Shown: piece after piece, positions 44,541-55,549 of the stretch
How positions within the stretch are numbered: the stretch's first letter is position 1
Layout of the letters: each line of letters opens with the position of its first letter
Assembly (NCBI RefSeq): GCF_001642475.1
Contig: NW_019173970.1
Location: 186,001 to 250,000, forward strand
From: Fonsecaea monophora
Lineage: Eukaryota; Ascomycota; Eurotiomycetes; Chaetothyriales; Herpotrichiellaceae
Direction of reading: 5' to 3'
DNA length: 64,000 nucleotides
Made by a program: the position numbers and the translations under genes
The notes under the pieces: model-generated
The model's input: the letters and a program-made list of their open reading frames with translations, nothing else
What the model was told of the DNA's origin: nothing
Databases searched by the model: none

Positions 44541-45014
44541 TGTACAATAACCTCGTTTTTCGTTTCTCCGCCATATCCGGCCCTTTGGGACGCCGGCATG
44601 TGCCACGAGGGCCTTGACGATATTTTGGGTGGTTAGATTAGGACGATCGAAATCGATTTTCATGGGGGAACTATACTCTATACTATGACGCTGGAGACAT
44701 CCTACTTTTCACTCCATAAATGTCGTATATGCGTTGAATTGTACTCGGTACTCGGTATTGCCGTCTATCTGGTCTCAGTACGAATAGCAGTTCCGTGGGC
44801 CATGTGTCTCGTACGGCGGGGCTAGTTTCGAGATGCTACACATCACGTTGGAAACGCGAGCTCACGTGACTTGGTTGGATATTGGTGACACGACCGCGTA
44901 GACGCGTCGCCTTCATGTTCATTCAGACGCGCTGATCTGATCTGACGAAATATTGTAACCACAAAGGTATTGTCAACCTGTGCAAAGTCCACTTTCTTTC
45001 GACAAGTGGTCAAT
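44541..45014. other. OPY2-like 3' region and PRI1 promoter
   Basis: Noncoding. CACGTG lies at 44863-44868, 147 bp before the PRI1 ATG. Confidence 0.5.
44863..44868. promoter_or_regulatory. CACGTG E-box upstream of PRI1
   Basis: Perfect CACGTG followed by ACTT, the same 10-mer as in the palindrome near the tRNA (14856-14865). Candidate bHLH site. Confidence 0.35.
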
Positions 45015-46601
45015 ATGGGCATCAAAATGGAGGGCGATTCTTCACCACCACAGCAGCCGGCTTCGCAGGATGAGGACATTCACCTCCCTGACGCGCCAAC
45101 TTCGTCGTCTGTGAACGGAAGTGAGGACAATGCCATGGCAAAGCCCTCCGAAGAGGGGCCCGTGGCGTTGGAAGATTTGTTTGACGATGACGACGACGAT
45201 ATCGCGAGTGCTTTGCAATCCTCGAGTGAAGCGAACATGCCTTCCTCTCCGCCGCATTCAGCTCCCGACTCGCTCGGCGCGGCTGTGACTACACAGCAGG
45301 AGTCATATTCAGATCCTATTATAATGAAACAGTTCTACGCTCGCCTTTTCCCCTTTCGATCCCTTTTCCAGTGGCTCAACCACTCCCCCAAGCCGGGTCC
45401 CGATTTCACGAATCGAGAGTTCGCATTGACCCTTTCGAATGACGCGTATCTGCGATACCAGTCATACCCTACTGCGGACTTGTTGCGCAAGGACATCTTG
45501 CGACACATCCCTTCCCGGTTCGAGATCGGGCCGGTTTATACTACGAATCCAAGCGAGCGGAAGACTCTAAAGAAAAGCTCCATGTTCAGACCATTGAGCA
45601 AGGAGATTGTTTTCGACATTGATTTGACAGACTATGATGACATCCGCACATGCTGTGAAAAGGCAAATATTTGTGCAAAATGCTGGTCATTTGCCACGAT
45701 GGCGATAAAAGTCGTCGATGTTGCACTGAGAGAAGACTTTGGCTTCGAACACATCATCTGGATCTATTCTGGACGTCGAGGCGTTCACGCTTGGATCAGC
45801 GACAAAGAAGCCAGAGAACTGGACGACGACAAGCGCAAAGCGATCACTGGATACTTTGAAGTGCTGAAGGGAGGTGTGCAAGGTGGCAAGAGAGTGAATC
45901 TCAAGCGGCCACTCCATCCCCACATTGCCCGAAGCCTTGAGATCTTGAAGCCATACTTCCAACAGGTCTTGATCGACCAGGAGCCCTTTCTGTCTCAGAA
46001 AGGGCAAGACCGACTCCTCCAATTGCTTCCGGACAAAGCACTGAACGAAGCCCTGGTTAAAAAGTGGTCAAGCAGCCCAGATCGGCCCAGCATCAGAAAG
46101 TGGGAAGACATTGATTCTCTGGCCAAGACTGGTATCAGCAAGACCTTGGACACTAAGGCCTTGGTTGAAGCCAAACAGGACATTCTCCTAGAGTATACCT
46201 ATCCGAGACTAGACGTTGAAGTCGGCAAGAAGAGGATCCATTTGCTGAAGAGCCCCTTCGTCGTGCACCCTGGCACGGGACGAGTGTGCGTACCCATCAC
46301 ATCCGGTGGTGACATGAGTCGCGCCGAAACCTTTGATCCGCTCTCCGTACCCAAGGTCACCGAACTGCTCAACGAAGTCGACCAATTCGGCAACAACGAC
46401 GCCCCTGACGCGCAGACAAATGGATACGTCGAGGACGGCGTGACCATGAGAAAGCTAAATGACTGGGAAAAGACCAGTCTCAAGTCCTATGTCGAATTGT
46501 TCGATGGATTTGTCAAATCCCTGCTCAAGAGTGAAATGGTCCGCGTCAAAAGAGAACGAGACGAAGACGGCGTTACTGGGGCTGACGGAATGGAATTTTG
46601 A
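45015..46601 (+). CDS. pri1: DNA primase small (catalytic) subunit
   Basis: Pri1 makes the RNA primers for the DNA polymerase alpha complex. It is an intronless gene of 528 residues from the ATG at 45015; a second ATG lies 12 bases downstream. Residues 1-100 are an acidic, Ser-rich extension (LEDLFDDDDDDIAS) beyond the usual fold start at MKQFYARLFPF. Catalytic aspartates are D201 and D203 in KEIVFDIDLTDYDD. The zinc site is CCEKANICAKCW. The conserved nucleotide-binding segment is SGRRGVHAWISD (252-263). RIHLLKSPFVVHPGTGRVCVPI is the basic C-terminal catalytic segment. All key residues are intact. The minus-strand amidohydrolase ends 73 bp after its stop, so the two 3' ends nearly touch. Confidence 0.95.
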   Translation: MGIKMEGDSSPPQQPASQDEDIHLPDAPTSSSVNGSEDNAMAKPSEEGPVALEDLFDDDDDDIASALQSSSEANMPSSPPHSAPDSLGAAVTTQQESYSDPIIMKQFYARLFPFRSLFQWLNHSPKPGPDFTNREFALTLSNDAYLRYQSYPTADLLRKDILRHIPSRFEIGPVYTTNPSERKTLKKSSMFRPLSKEIVFDIDLTDYDDIRTCCEKANICAKCWSFATMAIKVVDVALREDFGFEHIIWIYSGRRGVHAWISDKEARELDDDKRKAITGYFEVLKGGVQGGKRVNLKRPLHPHIARSLEILKPYFQQVLIDQEPFLSQKGQDRLLQLLPDKALNEALVKKWSSSPDRPSIRKWEDIDSLAKTGISKTLDTKALVEAKQDILLEYTYPRLDVEVGKKRIHLLKSPFVVHPGTGRVCVPITSGGDMSRAETFDPLSVPKVTELLNEVDQFGNNDAPDAQTNGYVEDGVTMRKLNDWEKTSLKSYVELFDGFVKSLLKSEMVRVKRERDEDGVTGADGMEF

Positions 46602-46674
46602 AGATCCAACTCTGTGTCGGACAGATTACCGACCAAACCGCTTTTCTCGATGACAATTTTCTTGGCTAGAGATC

Positions 46675-47653
46675 TCAAAGCGAGGCTTTTGCTTTCTGTA
46701 TCGCCGGCGCCTCTAGCTTAAATACCCTCCTCGCATTGCCACCCATGAATTCAGCAACCACTTCGCGCCGAAAGCCTCCTTCTGCCAACAGATGCTTCTC
46801 AACGCTATTAACACAAGCGTTCCAAGTCAGCTGGGGGAAATTGGTCCCGAACATGACCTTCTTGCGTCCAGTCGTATTGGCAAAAGTGATCAGCTCTGGG
46901 GGATAGTACTTGGGGAGATACGCGCTGGTATCGATATAGACGTTCTCATGCTTCCAAGCGACAGCTACCATTTCGGCCGTCCAAGGATATCCTATGTGAC
47001 CGCATATGATTTTTAGCTGGGGGAACTTGAGGGCAATGGTGTCGATGTAGGGGATCGGGCGACCTGTTTCACTCGGACACAAAGGACCAGTATGTCCAAC
47101 TTGGGTACAGAAGGGAATGTCAAGCTCGATACACTTGACAAACAGCGGCCAGTAATGAGCATCCGTGGGGGGCAGACCCCATAACCATGGCACGACGCGT
47201 AAGCCTTTGAAGCCCTCTTTCACCACGTAATGCTCGAGTTCTTTCACAGCATTTACAGGGTCCAGCAAGTCCACCGACGCGAGGCCGAAAATTCGATCAG
47301 GATATGCTCTGGTGAACTCGGCGACTTGGTCGTTAGAGAAAACCACCTTGCCGGGCCGCCGCCACGATGCCAGACAGATCTGTGAGACACCTGCTGAGTC
47401 CATCATGGCGACCAATTCCTGGGGCGTTGGTCGACGTCGCAGGAGGTCGGGATCGGCATGACTTTGTTGGAAGAGCCGCTGAGCTTCGGGCACACCATCC
47501 TGTAGCCAATGTCAGGAGCCTTTCGCTGTATATGGCAAATCAAGCAATAGAAGCCGCGAAGGACTGGGCACAGATCGGATCGGGATGGACACATACCAGG
47601 GCTATGGGATTTGCCCACACATCCACAATAGGAAAATTCATGTTTGATACCAT
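46675..47653 (-). CDS. Amidohydrolase_2-family protein (decarboxylase/hydrolase-like)
   Basis: TIM-barrel protein of the amidohydrolase-2 family, whose members include ACMS and resorcylate decarboxylases. Exon 1 (47653-47597, MVSNMNFPIVDVWANPIAL) is spliced over a 97-bp intron to 47499-46675, giving 293 residues. Visible segments are GVSQICLASWRRPG, LRVVPWLWGLPP, FCTQVGHTGPLCPSE, IICGHIGYPW, NVYIDTSAYLPKYYPPEL and KVMFGTNFP. The usual first-strand HxH metal ligands are absent (DVWAN), and the aspartate of the last strand is Asn (GTNFP). I recall bacterial and fungal relatives with the same DxWAx/GTNxP pattern, so this looks like a subfamily trait, not decay. The reaction is unknown. It sits at the edge of the accessory block beside two regulators. 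Confidence 0.83.
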
Positions 47654-48388
47654 AGCAAAGGGTCCCTCAGCCGTTGAAAAGTTCGAGAGGATAGAGATGT
47701 GTGTGTAGTATTGTTTAATGGCTTTGTATTCTGCCACTTTCCCAGCTACTATCTGCTATTATGTAAATGGAGAAGAATCAGCCTCGGTAAACATCGACGA
47801 GGCTATGAAATGTGATGCAAGGCTGACTAAGTACGAGGCACCGAGTACGCCGTACGCGCTCTCGGCGGTTTCTGCCTAAATAGGTAGGAGGCCACGAGGT
47901 GATCGTACTCGGTCTCGGCGCCACAACATTCCGATGGAGTTGATACGGATGCGTCGGAGTTGCGGAGCAAATTAGCCTCCGCAGTTCCGGATACCATGTT
48001 GGTTTGTCAGCAGGGCTGCCATGTCGGCGCTTGAACCTCGCAGCGGTGCGCGATAATACCGTTGGGGCAATTGCTGAAGATTGGACTGGACAATCCAAAC
48101 CTGCATCAGATTACTCAGAAACACACAATCAGGAGGCCTGTTTCCAAGATGAGCCCCAACGTCATGGGTCTCTTTCGAACATTTCAAATGCTCGTCCTCG
48201 ACTCCAGACCTCACCATCCTCCGATAGTCTAATTCTTCCTCGCGAGCTAGGCACCCCCGGATGTGCATTTCCGATATTGTTGAACAGTATATTCTCTATT
48301 GCTGTTGTGCTTGGGACGCTTATATACACCTGTAAGGCTCCGAACCGGACCAGTCGGGTTCTCATTGACCCTTGAGGGGACATCCACC
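47654..48388. other. Divergent promoter region, amidohydrolase / regulator 1
   Basis: 735 bp without a gene. It may be shared by the amidohydrolase and the first Zn2Cys6 regulator. Confidence 0.5.
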
Positions 48389-50465
48389 ATGTCCCAAGCA
48401 ATTACGCAACCTCCCAAAGCGGGCAACATGGCTCAGGTGAGGCTTCTCTAGAAATCCAGACCATTTTGGTTGGAGGGGGTCCTGACCCTAGATTGTGTCA
48501 GGCCTGCGATCTTTGCCGCTTGAAAAAGAGGAAATGTGATCTGAAGACGGCAGGTGGTAGATGCTCAGCCTGCGAGAAGTCCAAATCAGTGTGCCAGATG
48601 ACACATGTCACGAAGCCGCGGGAAAAGCGGAAAAAGTTGTTGCATCTTCCTGTGGTAGGAGTTCATCGTTTCTAACAAAAGAGCAGGAAACAGATGGAGA
48701 ACCTCGAGGAGCGCCTCAAGAGTCTGGAGGAACTCATCAAGATGTCGGTCGCGGCGAGGCTCCCAGAGAACGGTCACGCTGAACGAGTGGACGTTCTGAC
48801 CCCGTCATCGCTACCGTCGACCACCTCCCCGACTGAACAAACCTCATACGTGGCAGATACGCTCCTGGCAGAAGTAGCAGGCAGCAGCACCCAGCAGTCA
48901 CCGGGCCAGTCACTGCTACAAGCGCTTGGCTCCATCCAACCGCGAAGGATGACAGCCGACGTTACACAATCACTTGGCGGTGAAATGGACCTTTTGGGGA
49001 CTGATGTGACTCAGGCATGGAGCCCAAACTCCGACTCACAATTTGCCATGCCAGCCCCGGCTCTTGCTACGACTGATGAGGAGCTTCGCCCTCAAGTCCG
49101 TTATAATGGGGCGAAGAAATGCTCGCTGCCGCCGGTGCAAGGCGGCCTCTTCCTCCTGCAGGAATTCCTGGTGGATTTTAACACAGCACTCCCACTCTTC
49201 GACCCCGCGGTGATCACATCCCTCTTTCAGGACTGTTACAACGGAAGAGCCAACGGCAAGCCGATCGAGTGGGTGGCACTCAAGGTCGTTCTTGGAATCG
49301 CACACCGCCTCCGTGCAATGAGTCCACTGGGGGTCCCGCAAGATACGGAGAATGCCGAAATCTATCTGCAGGAATCGCTCGACACGGTGCCAGAATTACT
49401 GGTACTCCGGCCCTCGTTGCTTCTGGCTCAATGTTTTCTTGGCTTAGCCGTGGTGATATCGACATCCTCACGGCCATTTCCAGCCCAGACATTTGTCTCC
49501 CTCGCCCTACGGGTTGTCCAGGATCTTCGGGTCAACGATCCCAAGGGGACTGAACCAATCAATGCGGTCGATCGAACCCAGCAAGAGCGCGTTTTCTGGG
49601 TCGCCTATTTTATGGAAGTAGACATGAATATGAGGGCGGGCAGACTGCCCAACCTGCCACCGAGATTGATCAATGTTGAAATACCAAGGGACGGCGAGCC
49701 AGATGCCGCAGGGGAAATCACCGCCGCCAATGGCGAATTCAAGGTCAATATTCTCCGACTTCACGTGGAGCTTGCTTTGATCCAGGCCGAATTTGGAGAG
49801 CAACTTGCATTGCTGCATACCGCGCAGAACTCGGATCCTGCAGGCGATGCCGAGCTGCGCTCAATCAATTCGCGGCTGGAGGAGTGGCGACGTAACTGGA
49901 TCTTCGAGCTTGACGCCGAGCACCTACGTGCGGCTCTGCATCGATCGGATCTAGTCCACGTTGTCATCCTCGAGTCGACTTATTTTTCGACTACATACGC
50001 CTTCTGGGCCCGTATGTTACCGGGGCCTCGAGCAAGTAACAATGCGTTCTCCGCCCAAGGACTAATCGAGGGAATGACGAAACAAAAGGCGCAAATTTTG
50101 CACAAAGACGCCCGGAGATTCATCAACCTGCTGAGGTTGATCCCGGGCGACGATATTGCTTGCAACTGGTGAGTCTCATTCGACCCTTGCCAGCAAAGAT
50201 ATGGACTCTGACAAAAATAATTCGCAGGCTGTCGCTGGAATCTATCGTCTCAGCCATGGTGGTTGTCCTCGCCCATATCATTTTCAACCCCCTCGATGAG
50301 AGTTCGGTATCAGACTTCAGCGTCTCGAGATATATGTTACAAATCCTGCATCGTTTGAGCAACATCAGCAAAGATGACGGACTGGTTGCCATTCAGAATC
50401 TTTGTGTAGATCTATATTTGAGGGCCGAGAGAGCGTTACAGGGGGACAAACCGCTGCGCGGGTGA
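48389..50465 (+). CDS. Zn2Cys6 transcription factor 1
   Basis: Fungal binuclear zinc-cluster regulator. Exons 48389-48436, 48502-48635, 48687-50168 and 50228-50465 give 633 residues. The cluster ACDLCRLKKRKCD...RCSACEKSKSVC (18-47) has spacing C-x2-C-x6-C-x8-C-x2-C-x6-C. A basic linker (KPREKRKKK) and a coiled coil (MENLEERLKSLEELIKM) follow for dimerisation. The middle domain shows the fungal-specific transcription-factor fold (FLVDFNTALPLFDPAVITSLF, QERVFWVAYFMEVDMNMRAGRLPNLPP). The splice at 48502 skips the nearer TAG acceptor because only the later one keeps the frame. Target genes are unknown. Neighbouring metabolic genes are candidates. Confidence 0.9.
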
Positions 50466-51083
50466 ACGGCGTGCCTCCTGGGCACATTGAACGAAGTGAA
50501 TGAAGATGACGATGAGCATGAGCATGAGAATGGATTGGTCTCTTTCAGCACAGTGTATATTATACTGACCATTATACCCCGGGAATTGCACATTGCATTG
50601 GATGGTGGAGCCCTCCCCCAAAGTACCTAGGTACCTAATTCCACGGAGAAGATTTCAGAGTGGGTGTCGCTATTCTGGCTATTCCCCCTTCAATCCTAGC
50701 TGACGGGCTCCGGAGCTGCTGGTTGGTACCAAGTAAAACTGCGAACAATGGGGAGTTTGGGTGGATTCCCCGCAAAAAAATTGTCATGGATGCGCCCGCC
50801 CGCATCGAACCAACAACTAACAACCAAACTAACCATCAATTCCTCCCGCTCTTCTTCCCACCAGCATCCGAAAACCCTCTCCTCTCCGCCCTCGAGTTTC
50901 ATTGTCAAGACCTCGTTCCCATACCAACCTAGTCCGACCCAGTGATAACGCTGAGAAAAACGAACTGCTCACCCCCCGATGGAGCGCTAACCTGCGCAGG
51001 ACAAGACTGCAAACGGCACAGATCGAATCAAATGCCGTCCAGCCGGATATCCAATCGTCCTCTTCAGCGGAGAAAGGTGCCTG
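50466..51083. other. Spacer between the two regulators
   Basis: 618 bp, probably the promoter and C/T-rich leader of the second regulator (about 50840-50900). No gene is seen. Confidence 0.5.
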
Positions 51084-53702
51084 ATGTCGTCCCAAACTAG
51101 CTCATCGGATCTACACCCAAAACGTCAGGGGAAGCATGTAACCACCGCCTGCCTTGGCTGTCGCAAACGCAAGATCAAGTGCGACGGTATCAGTCCGCGC
51201 TGCTCAAACTGCGTGCTCTACGCCCAGGAGTGTGTCTTCCAGCATGGCGTGGATAAACGGAAGATCGCTCCCAAGGAGAGATTACAAGCCCTGACGAGCT
51301 ACTGCCATCAACTCGAGTCGCTACTCGTTACGCATGGCATCGATGTGCCGCCTCCACCGCCGCTCCATGTTCAAAACATTCCAGCGAACAGTCAGACCGC
51401 ATCATCATGGCCTGTCGATGCTTCTCCACCCCAAAGCATTCCCCCGGGCATCGATCAGTCTGATTTCGGCGTCTCTGAATGGCTTGGTGAGGCTTTCCGG
51501 TGCTTGATAAATGAAATGAATGTACTAAATTAGGTCCAGGCGCAGACGGCCCCCCGGGTCAAGATGCTTTAGTCATGCCGGGAAAGTCTCTCGAGGATGG
51601 TTACTTGTATTCCGCTCCGGATGTGCCTCAGATCGAGGATTCGAATGCCGACCTCAAAACACCCGTTCCTAGTCACAGTGAAGACGTTCTGCTAGATCAA
51701 CTGTCCGGCAGGATGGGCTCGTTGCAGATTGCCGAGGATGGCCAATTGCGATTTTACGGGGCGACGTCCAACCTACACATCCTCCATAATGGACCCTTGT
51801 CTTTGTCTCGGTCAAAATTCCGCTCGCCCTCTGAACAAGGCGCCGAATTACTCAACGGAGCGGGTGTTGGTCACCTTGTTGATGAAAGCCTTGAAGACCA
51901 CCTCTTGCGACTGTACTTCACGTGGGAGGAGCCTTCGATACATGTGGTGGATGAGTCCGTGTATTGGCGCGAGCGAATGATTTGTAAAGCCACAGGTCAA
52001 GTCAGCACCTTGTACTCGGAGGTGTTGACCAACGCGATGTGAGTGGTGTCGCTAGACTGCTGCTACCCTGTGTCCTAGCAGTCATAAACTGACTGACAAC
52101 CCTCTCTAGGTGTTCTGTTGGTGCGACCCTCACCACCAGGACTTACCCTCACTTGCCTGACCCGCTGTCGGACTTTTTTGCCACCAGAGCCAAATTGCTT
52201 CTGGAGCTTGAAATGGACGCGCCCACGCTATCGACAGTTCAATCCCTGGCCATCCTTAGCGCCGTCGAGGCGTCTCTGACCAGGGATGCTCGTGGCTGGT
52301 TGGACAGTGGTAGGATGTGCCTCGACTACACCCAAACTGGTCCACACTGACCCGGTCACATAGGAATGGCTGTCAGACTCGCGGTTGACTTGGGTCTTCA
52401 TCTTGATCCGGAACCGTACGTTCAGGCGGGCCTAATCACGCGTGAAGAGGGGATGATCCGAAAGGTGGTATGGAGTGGCGTCTTCGTTCACGACAGGTAT
52501 TTATGTCTAGTCCCTTACTGACCATGGCAGTTGAGTGACTGGTAACTAGGATGTGGAGTTTGTACGTCGGTAGGCCTGTCGCCCTGGACGACAGGCATGT
52601 AACGGTACAGTTCTCTGCGGAAGAAGCCAACCCAAGTCGCATCCAAAGGTACTGGTCCCCTTATGATGACAGTGAGGCATTGGATTTGCCTCGGCTGCCA
52701 GACTCAATTGACGAGCTTGGGGTTTGGAACGTGAAACTATGTGCACACATGACCGCTATCAGGGAGACGCTGTAAGATGGTCCTCCAGCGGCACAGAAAG
52801 GATCGCTGACGCCAAACAGGTATCCCGATGCGAAGACTGGCCCAATGAACGCCAGGCAGCTGTATCAATTTGCGATCCAAATGCGTGATAATCTATTGGG
52901 TTGGCAAAGGAGTCTCCCGTCCAGCCTCGCCGTCAACAATCTAGACAAACGAGATCTATACCTTCCGCACGTCCTCCAACTCCAGTGAGTAGACTTGCTC
53001 GTTCACCTATGTTCTTAACGGCTAACTCGTCTTAGCATGCAATACCATAGCATCATGATCATCACATTCCGCCCGTTCTTTGCCTCCGTCAAGACTCTAC
53101 CGGGCCTCACCACGGCTGAAATTGCGACTGGCCGCAACCACTGCACGAACTCGGCCAACTTCATGGCAAAACTGATTCAGACCTATCGTCGCCTGTATAG
53201 TCTCAGAAGAATCAATGTTCAGGCTGTCCATCTCGTCTTTACGGCCACGTTGATCCACGTTTTCACCGCCTGCGCTGCCACGGATCCGGTTCGAAGCAAT
53301 AGCGCGTGGAAGAACCTAGAGATTTGCTGTCAAGCATTGGGCGAATTAGGTCTCGCCTTTAAAAGCGCCTCAAGAGCCCTCGAGGTCATCATGGGCATCA
53401 AGAGTGATCTCCTCCGGAGGTCAAAGTCGAACGTCAAGCGACAGAATCCTTGGAGTGACGTGCATGAGCCTGGACTTGTACCGGCAAAGAAACGGCGGCC
53501 CACCAATGCTGAAAGCGACCTGATGGCGACACACCAGTCACCTCAAAGCCAAGGTAGCTCTGACGTTGGCCTCAACCTGAGCGAGACCGACCCCGCGTTC
53601 AACTTTTTCGATACCTCGTACGACGACTTTTCCCTCGAGACTCTGTTTTGGAGTGGCTACTCCAACCTCGAACTGCCTCACTACCTCCCTGAAGAGCCAT
53701 GA
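51084..53702 (+). CDS. Zn2Cys6 transcription factor 2 (Nit4/NirA-like layout)
   Basis: Seven exons (51084-51486, 51534-52038, 52110-52309, 52364-52496, 52550-52771, 52820-52984, 53036-53702) give 764 residues. The zinc cluster is ACLGCRKRKIKCDGISPRCSNCVLYAQEC with cysteines at 23, 26, 33, 40, 43 and 50. After it comes KRKIAPKERLQALTSYCHQLESLL, a short linker and coiled coil. The Fungal_trans domain shows HLLRLYFTWEEPSIHVVDESVYWRE, GMAVRLAVDLGLHLDPEP, RMWSLYVGRPVALDD and RPFFASV. The general layout resembles the NirA/Nit4 group, but the zinc cluster is too different to claim nitrate control. Aromatic/acidic residues near the C-terminus (FFDTSYDDFSLETLFW) could be an activation domain. It lies in tandem with regulator 1. 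Confidence 0.9.
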
Positions 53703-53853
53703 GACGACTGCTCAACCGACGTCAACCCTGTTTTCAAGCTACCTTATCACTTACAGATTGGGCCGAATGACGAGTTGTCGCTACAGGCAGATATACACCA
53801 TGGGTAATGCAGAGTAAGCTCTGGTTAGGACGAGTCTACTTTATGATCTCGTA

Positions 53854-54917
53854 CTACACCTGACCGGCATGCACGGCGCCAGTAACAAGGATATCAGCGC
53901 CAGTCGTATACGCCGCCGCATCGCTAAGGAGATATCCAACAGCGCCCTTGAGATCAGTTCGATCGCCCATTCGTCCCATTGGCGGTGCAGATTTGAAGAC
54001 TTCCAGCAACCCAGGGTTTGTGATGACCAGCCCTTTTGTCATCTCGGTGGCGATATAACCAGGGGATACTGTGTTGACCCGAATTCCCAGAGGGCCAAGC
54101 TCCACTGACAACTGCAAGCAGAGAGTCCTGACCGCTCCCTTGGAGGCACCATAAATATTCAGCCTCTGAGTTGGCAGAGCAGTCTGAGCAGTCACCGATG
54201 CTATCATCACGATACTCCCCCCAGTTTTCTGGGCTTGCATTTGTTTGGCAGCCAGTTGAGCGGCAAGCATCGTGCCTAGCACCTGAACCGTAGTCAAGTC
54301 AGCGATTTCGTCCTCGGAGGTGGACGTGATTCAAACGCACATTGACTTGAAGAATCTTGAGGCCTTCATCCCAAGTGGTCTCAAGGAATGGTTTATCATG
54401 GACGATACCAGCCGCAGTGACGCTGCAAGCATGGTTAGCAAGGGCTCTTGCCATAAAAATACGACTCGGCCTAACCAGTTATCGATCCGACCGAAATCCT
54501 TCACCACCGCATCGAAACTCCGCGCCATACCCTCTGGATCCGTGACGCTCGTCCTGGGAAACACACCAGTCAGCTGAATGCCGCAAGACCCTGGCAGTAG
54601 GTGGCAACCCTACCGATAGTACTTGGCCTTGACGCCCAATTGGTTTTCGAGGTCGAGAAAGGCGTCAGATGGCTTTTCGAGGATATCAAGAACGGCGACA
54701 TCGCTTCCCAGCTCGGCAGCACCTCTGGCCAGTGCTAAGCCAATGCCCCGTGCGCCTCCTACGGTTGTTCAGGGGTATGGCACGATTTAGTTTCGACTCC
54801 TCACTTACCAGTGACGACAGTGACCCTGCCCTTCAGGGACATCAGATCCTGGATGGTCCTCGTCCGGTAGGTATCTTCGCTGGAGGCTCCGGGCTTGGTT
54901 TTGTTCTCAGTCGCCAT
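53854..54917 (-). CDS. Short-chain dehydrogenase/reductase (classical SDR)
   Basis: NAD(P)-dependent alcohol, polyol or keto-reductase. Five exons (54917-54809, 54758-54614, 54553-54476, 54422-54341, 54282-53854) give 280 residues. The cofactor loop is VTVVTGGARGIGLALARG (TGxxxGIG). DNCVTAAGIV replaces the common NNAG. The Ser of IASVTAQTA and YGASKGA (YxxxK) complete the active site, and GIRVNTVSPGYIATEM is the usual strand after it. The fold is close to fungal D-arabinitol/mannitol-type dehydrogenases, which fits the two sugar porters nearby; this link is inferred. The frame is open further upstream to an ATG at 55061, which would add an Arg-rich, acid-poor 48-residue leader resembling a mitochondrial presequence. 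Confidence 0.9.
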
Positions 54918-55549
54918 GGTGCGAGTTGTCTGGTGAATGGTGCTTCTACCGAGGACGAGTGAGTTTCGCTTCAGGGCCTGCGACCTCATAAGGCCGGACA
55001 GGGGTGCAGACTCGAGTCTGCGCAGAGCACGAGCTGCGATCCACTGCTGCCTGAGGTACATTTTCGATACTACCCACCCTGAACCTATAACTGTCTGGGA
55101 ATGGATCTACGACTGGGGCAAAGATGCAAAGATATGGCACTTTACTCGTCAGAGAAAAAAAAAAACCAGAAACACAGAGCTGCAAGGGTCTGACTTACCT
55201 AGTCAGCCTGGTCTGGGTCACGATGGAATGGATACGCAATCGGGAAATTGCGGTCGACCCATGAAATGCCGACTTTATCTCACGTCTTCGGATGAGAGAA
55301 AATCGACTTCCCCGGGTTTCATTTCCCGCAACGATGCGGGGGCACCATGGGGGAGCGTTTTCCACACGGTCCTATACCGAACGAATCACAGACTGCCCAG
55401 CCGTGATGATGGGGGCAACCACTTGGCACCCAACCCAAAGCGATTCAGGATGTGCCAAGTCATGTCTCTCTATATAGATATCAGGAGCATAAGGCGCCTT
55501 CAGACGGCATCAGCATTGTCCTCCAGTCTCTTCCTCCCAATCGCCTATC
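54918..55549. other. Divergent promoter, SDR / sugar porter 1
   Basis: 632 bp between two genes facing away from each other. It may encode an alternative N-terminal leader of the SDR up to 55061. An A10 run lies near 55157-55166. No independent gene is seen. Confidence 0.5.
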
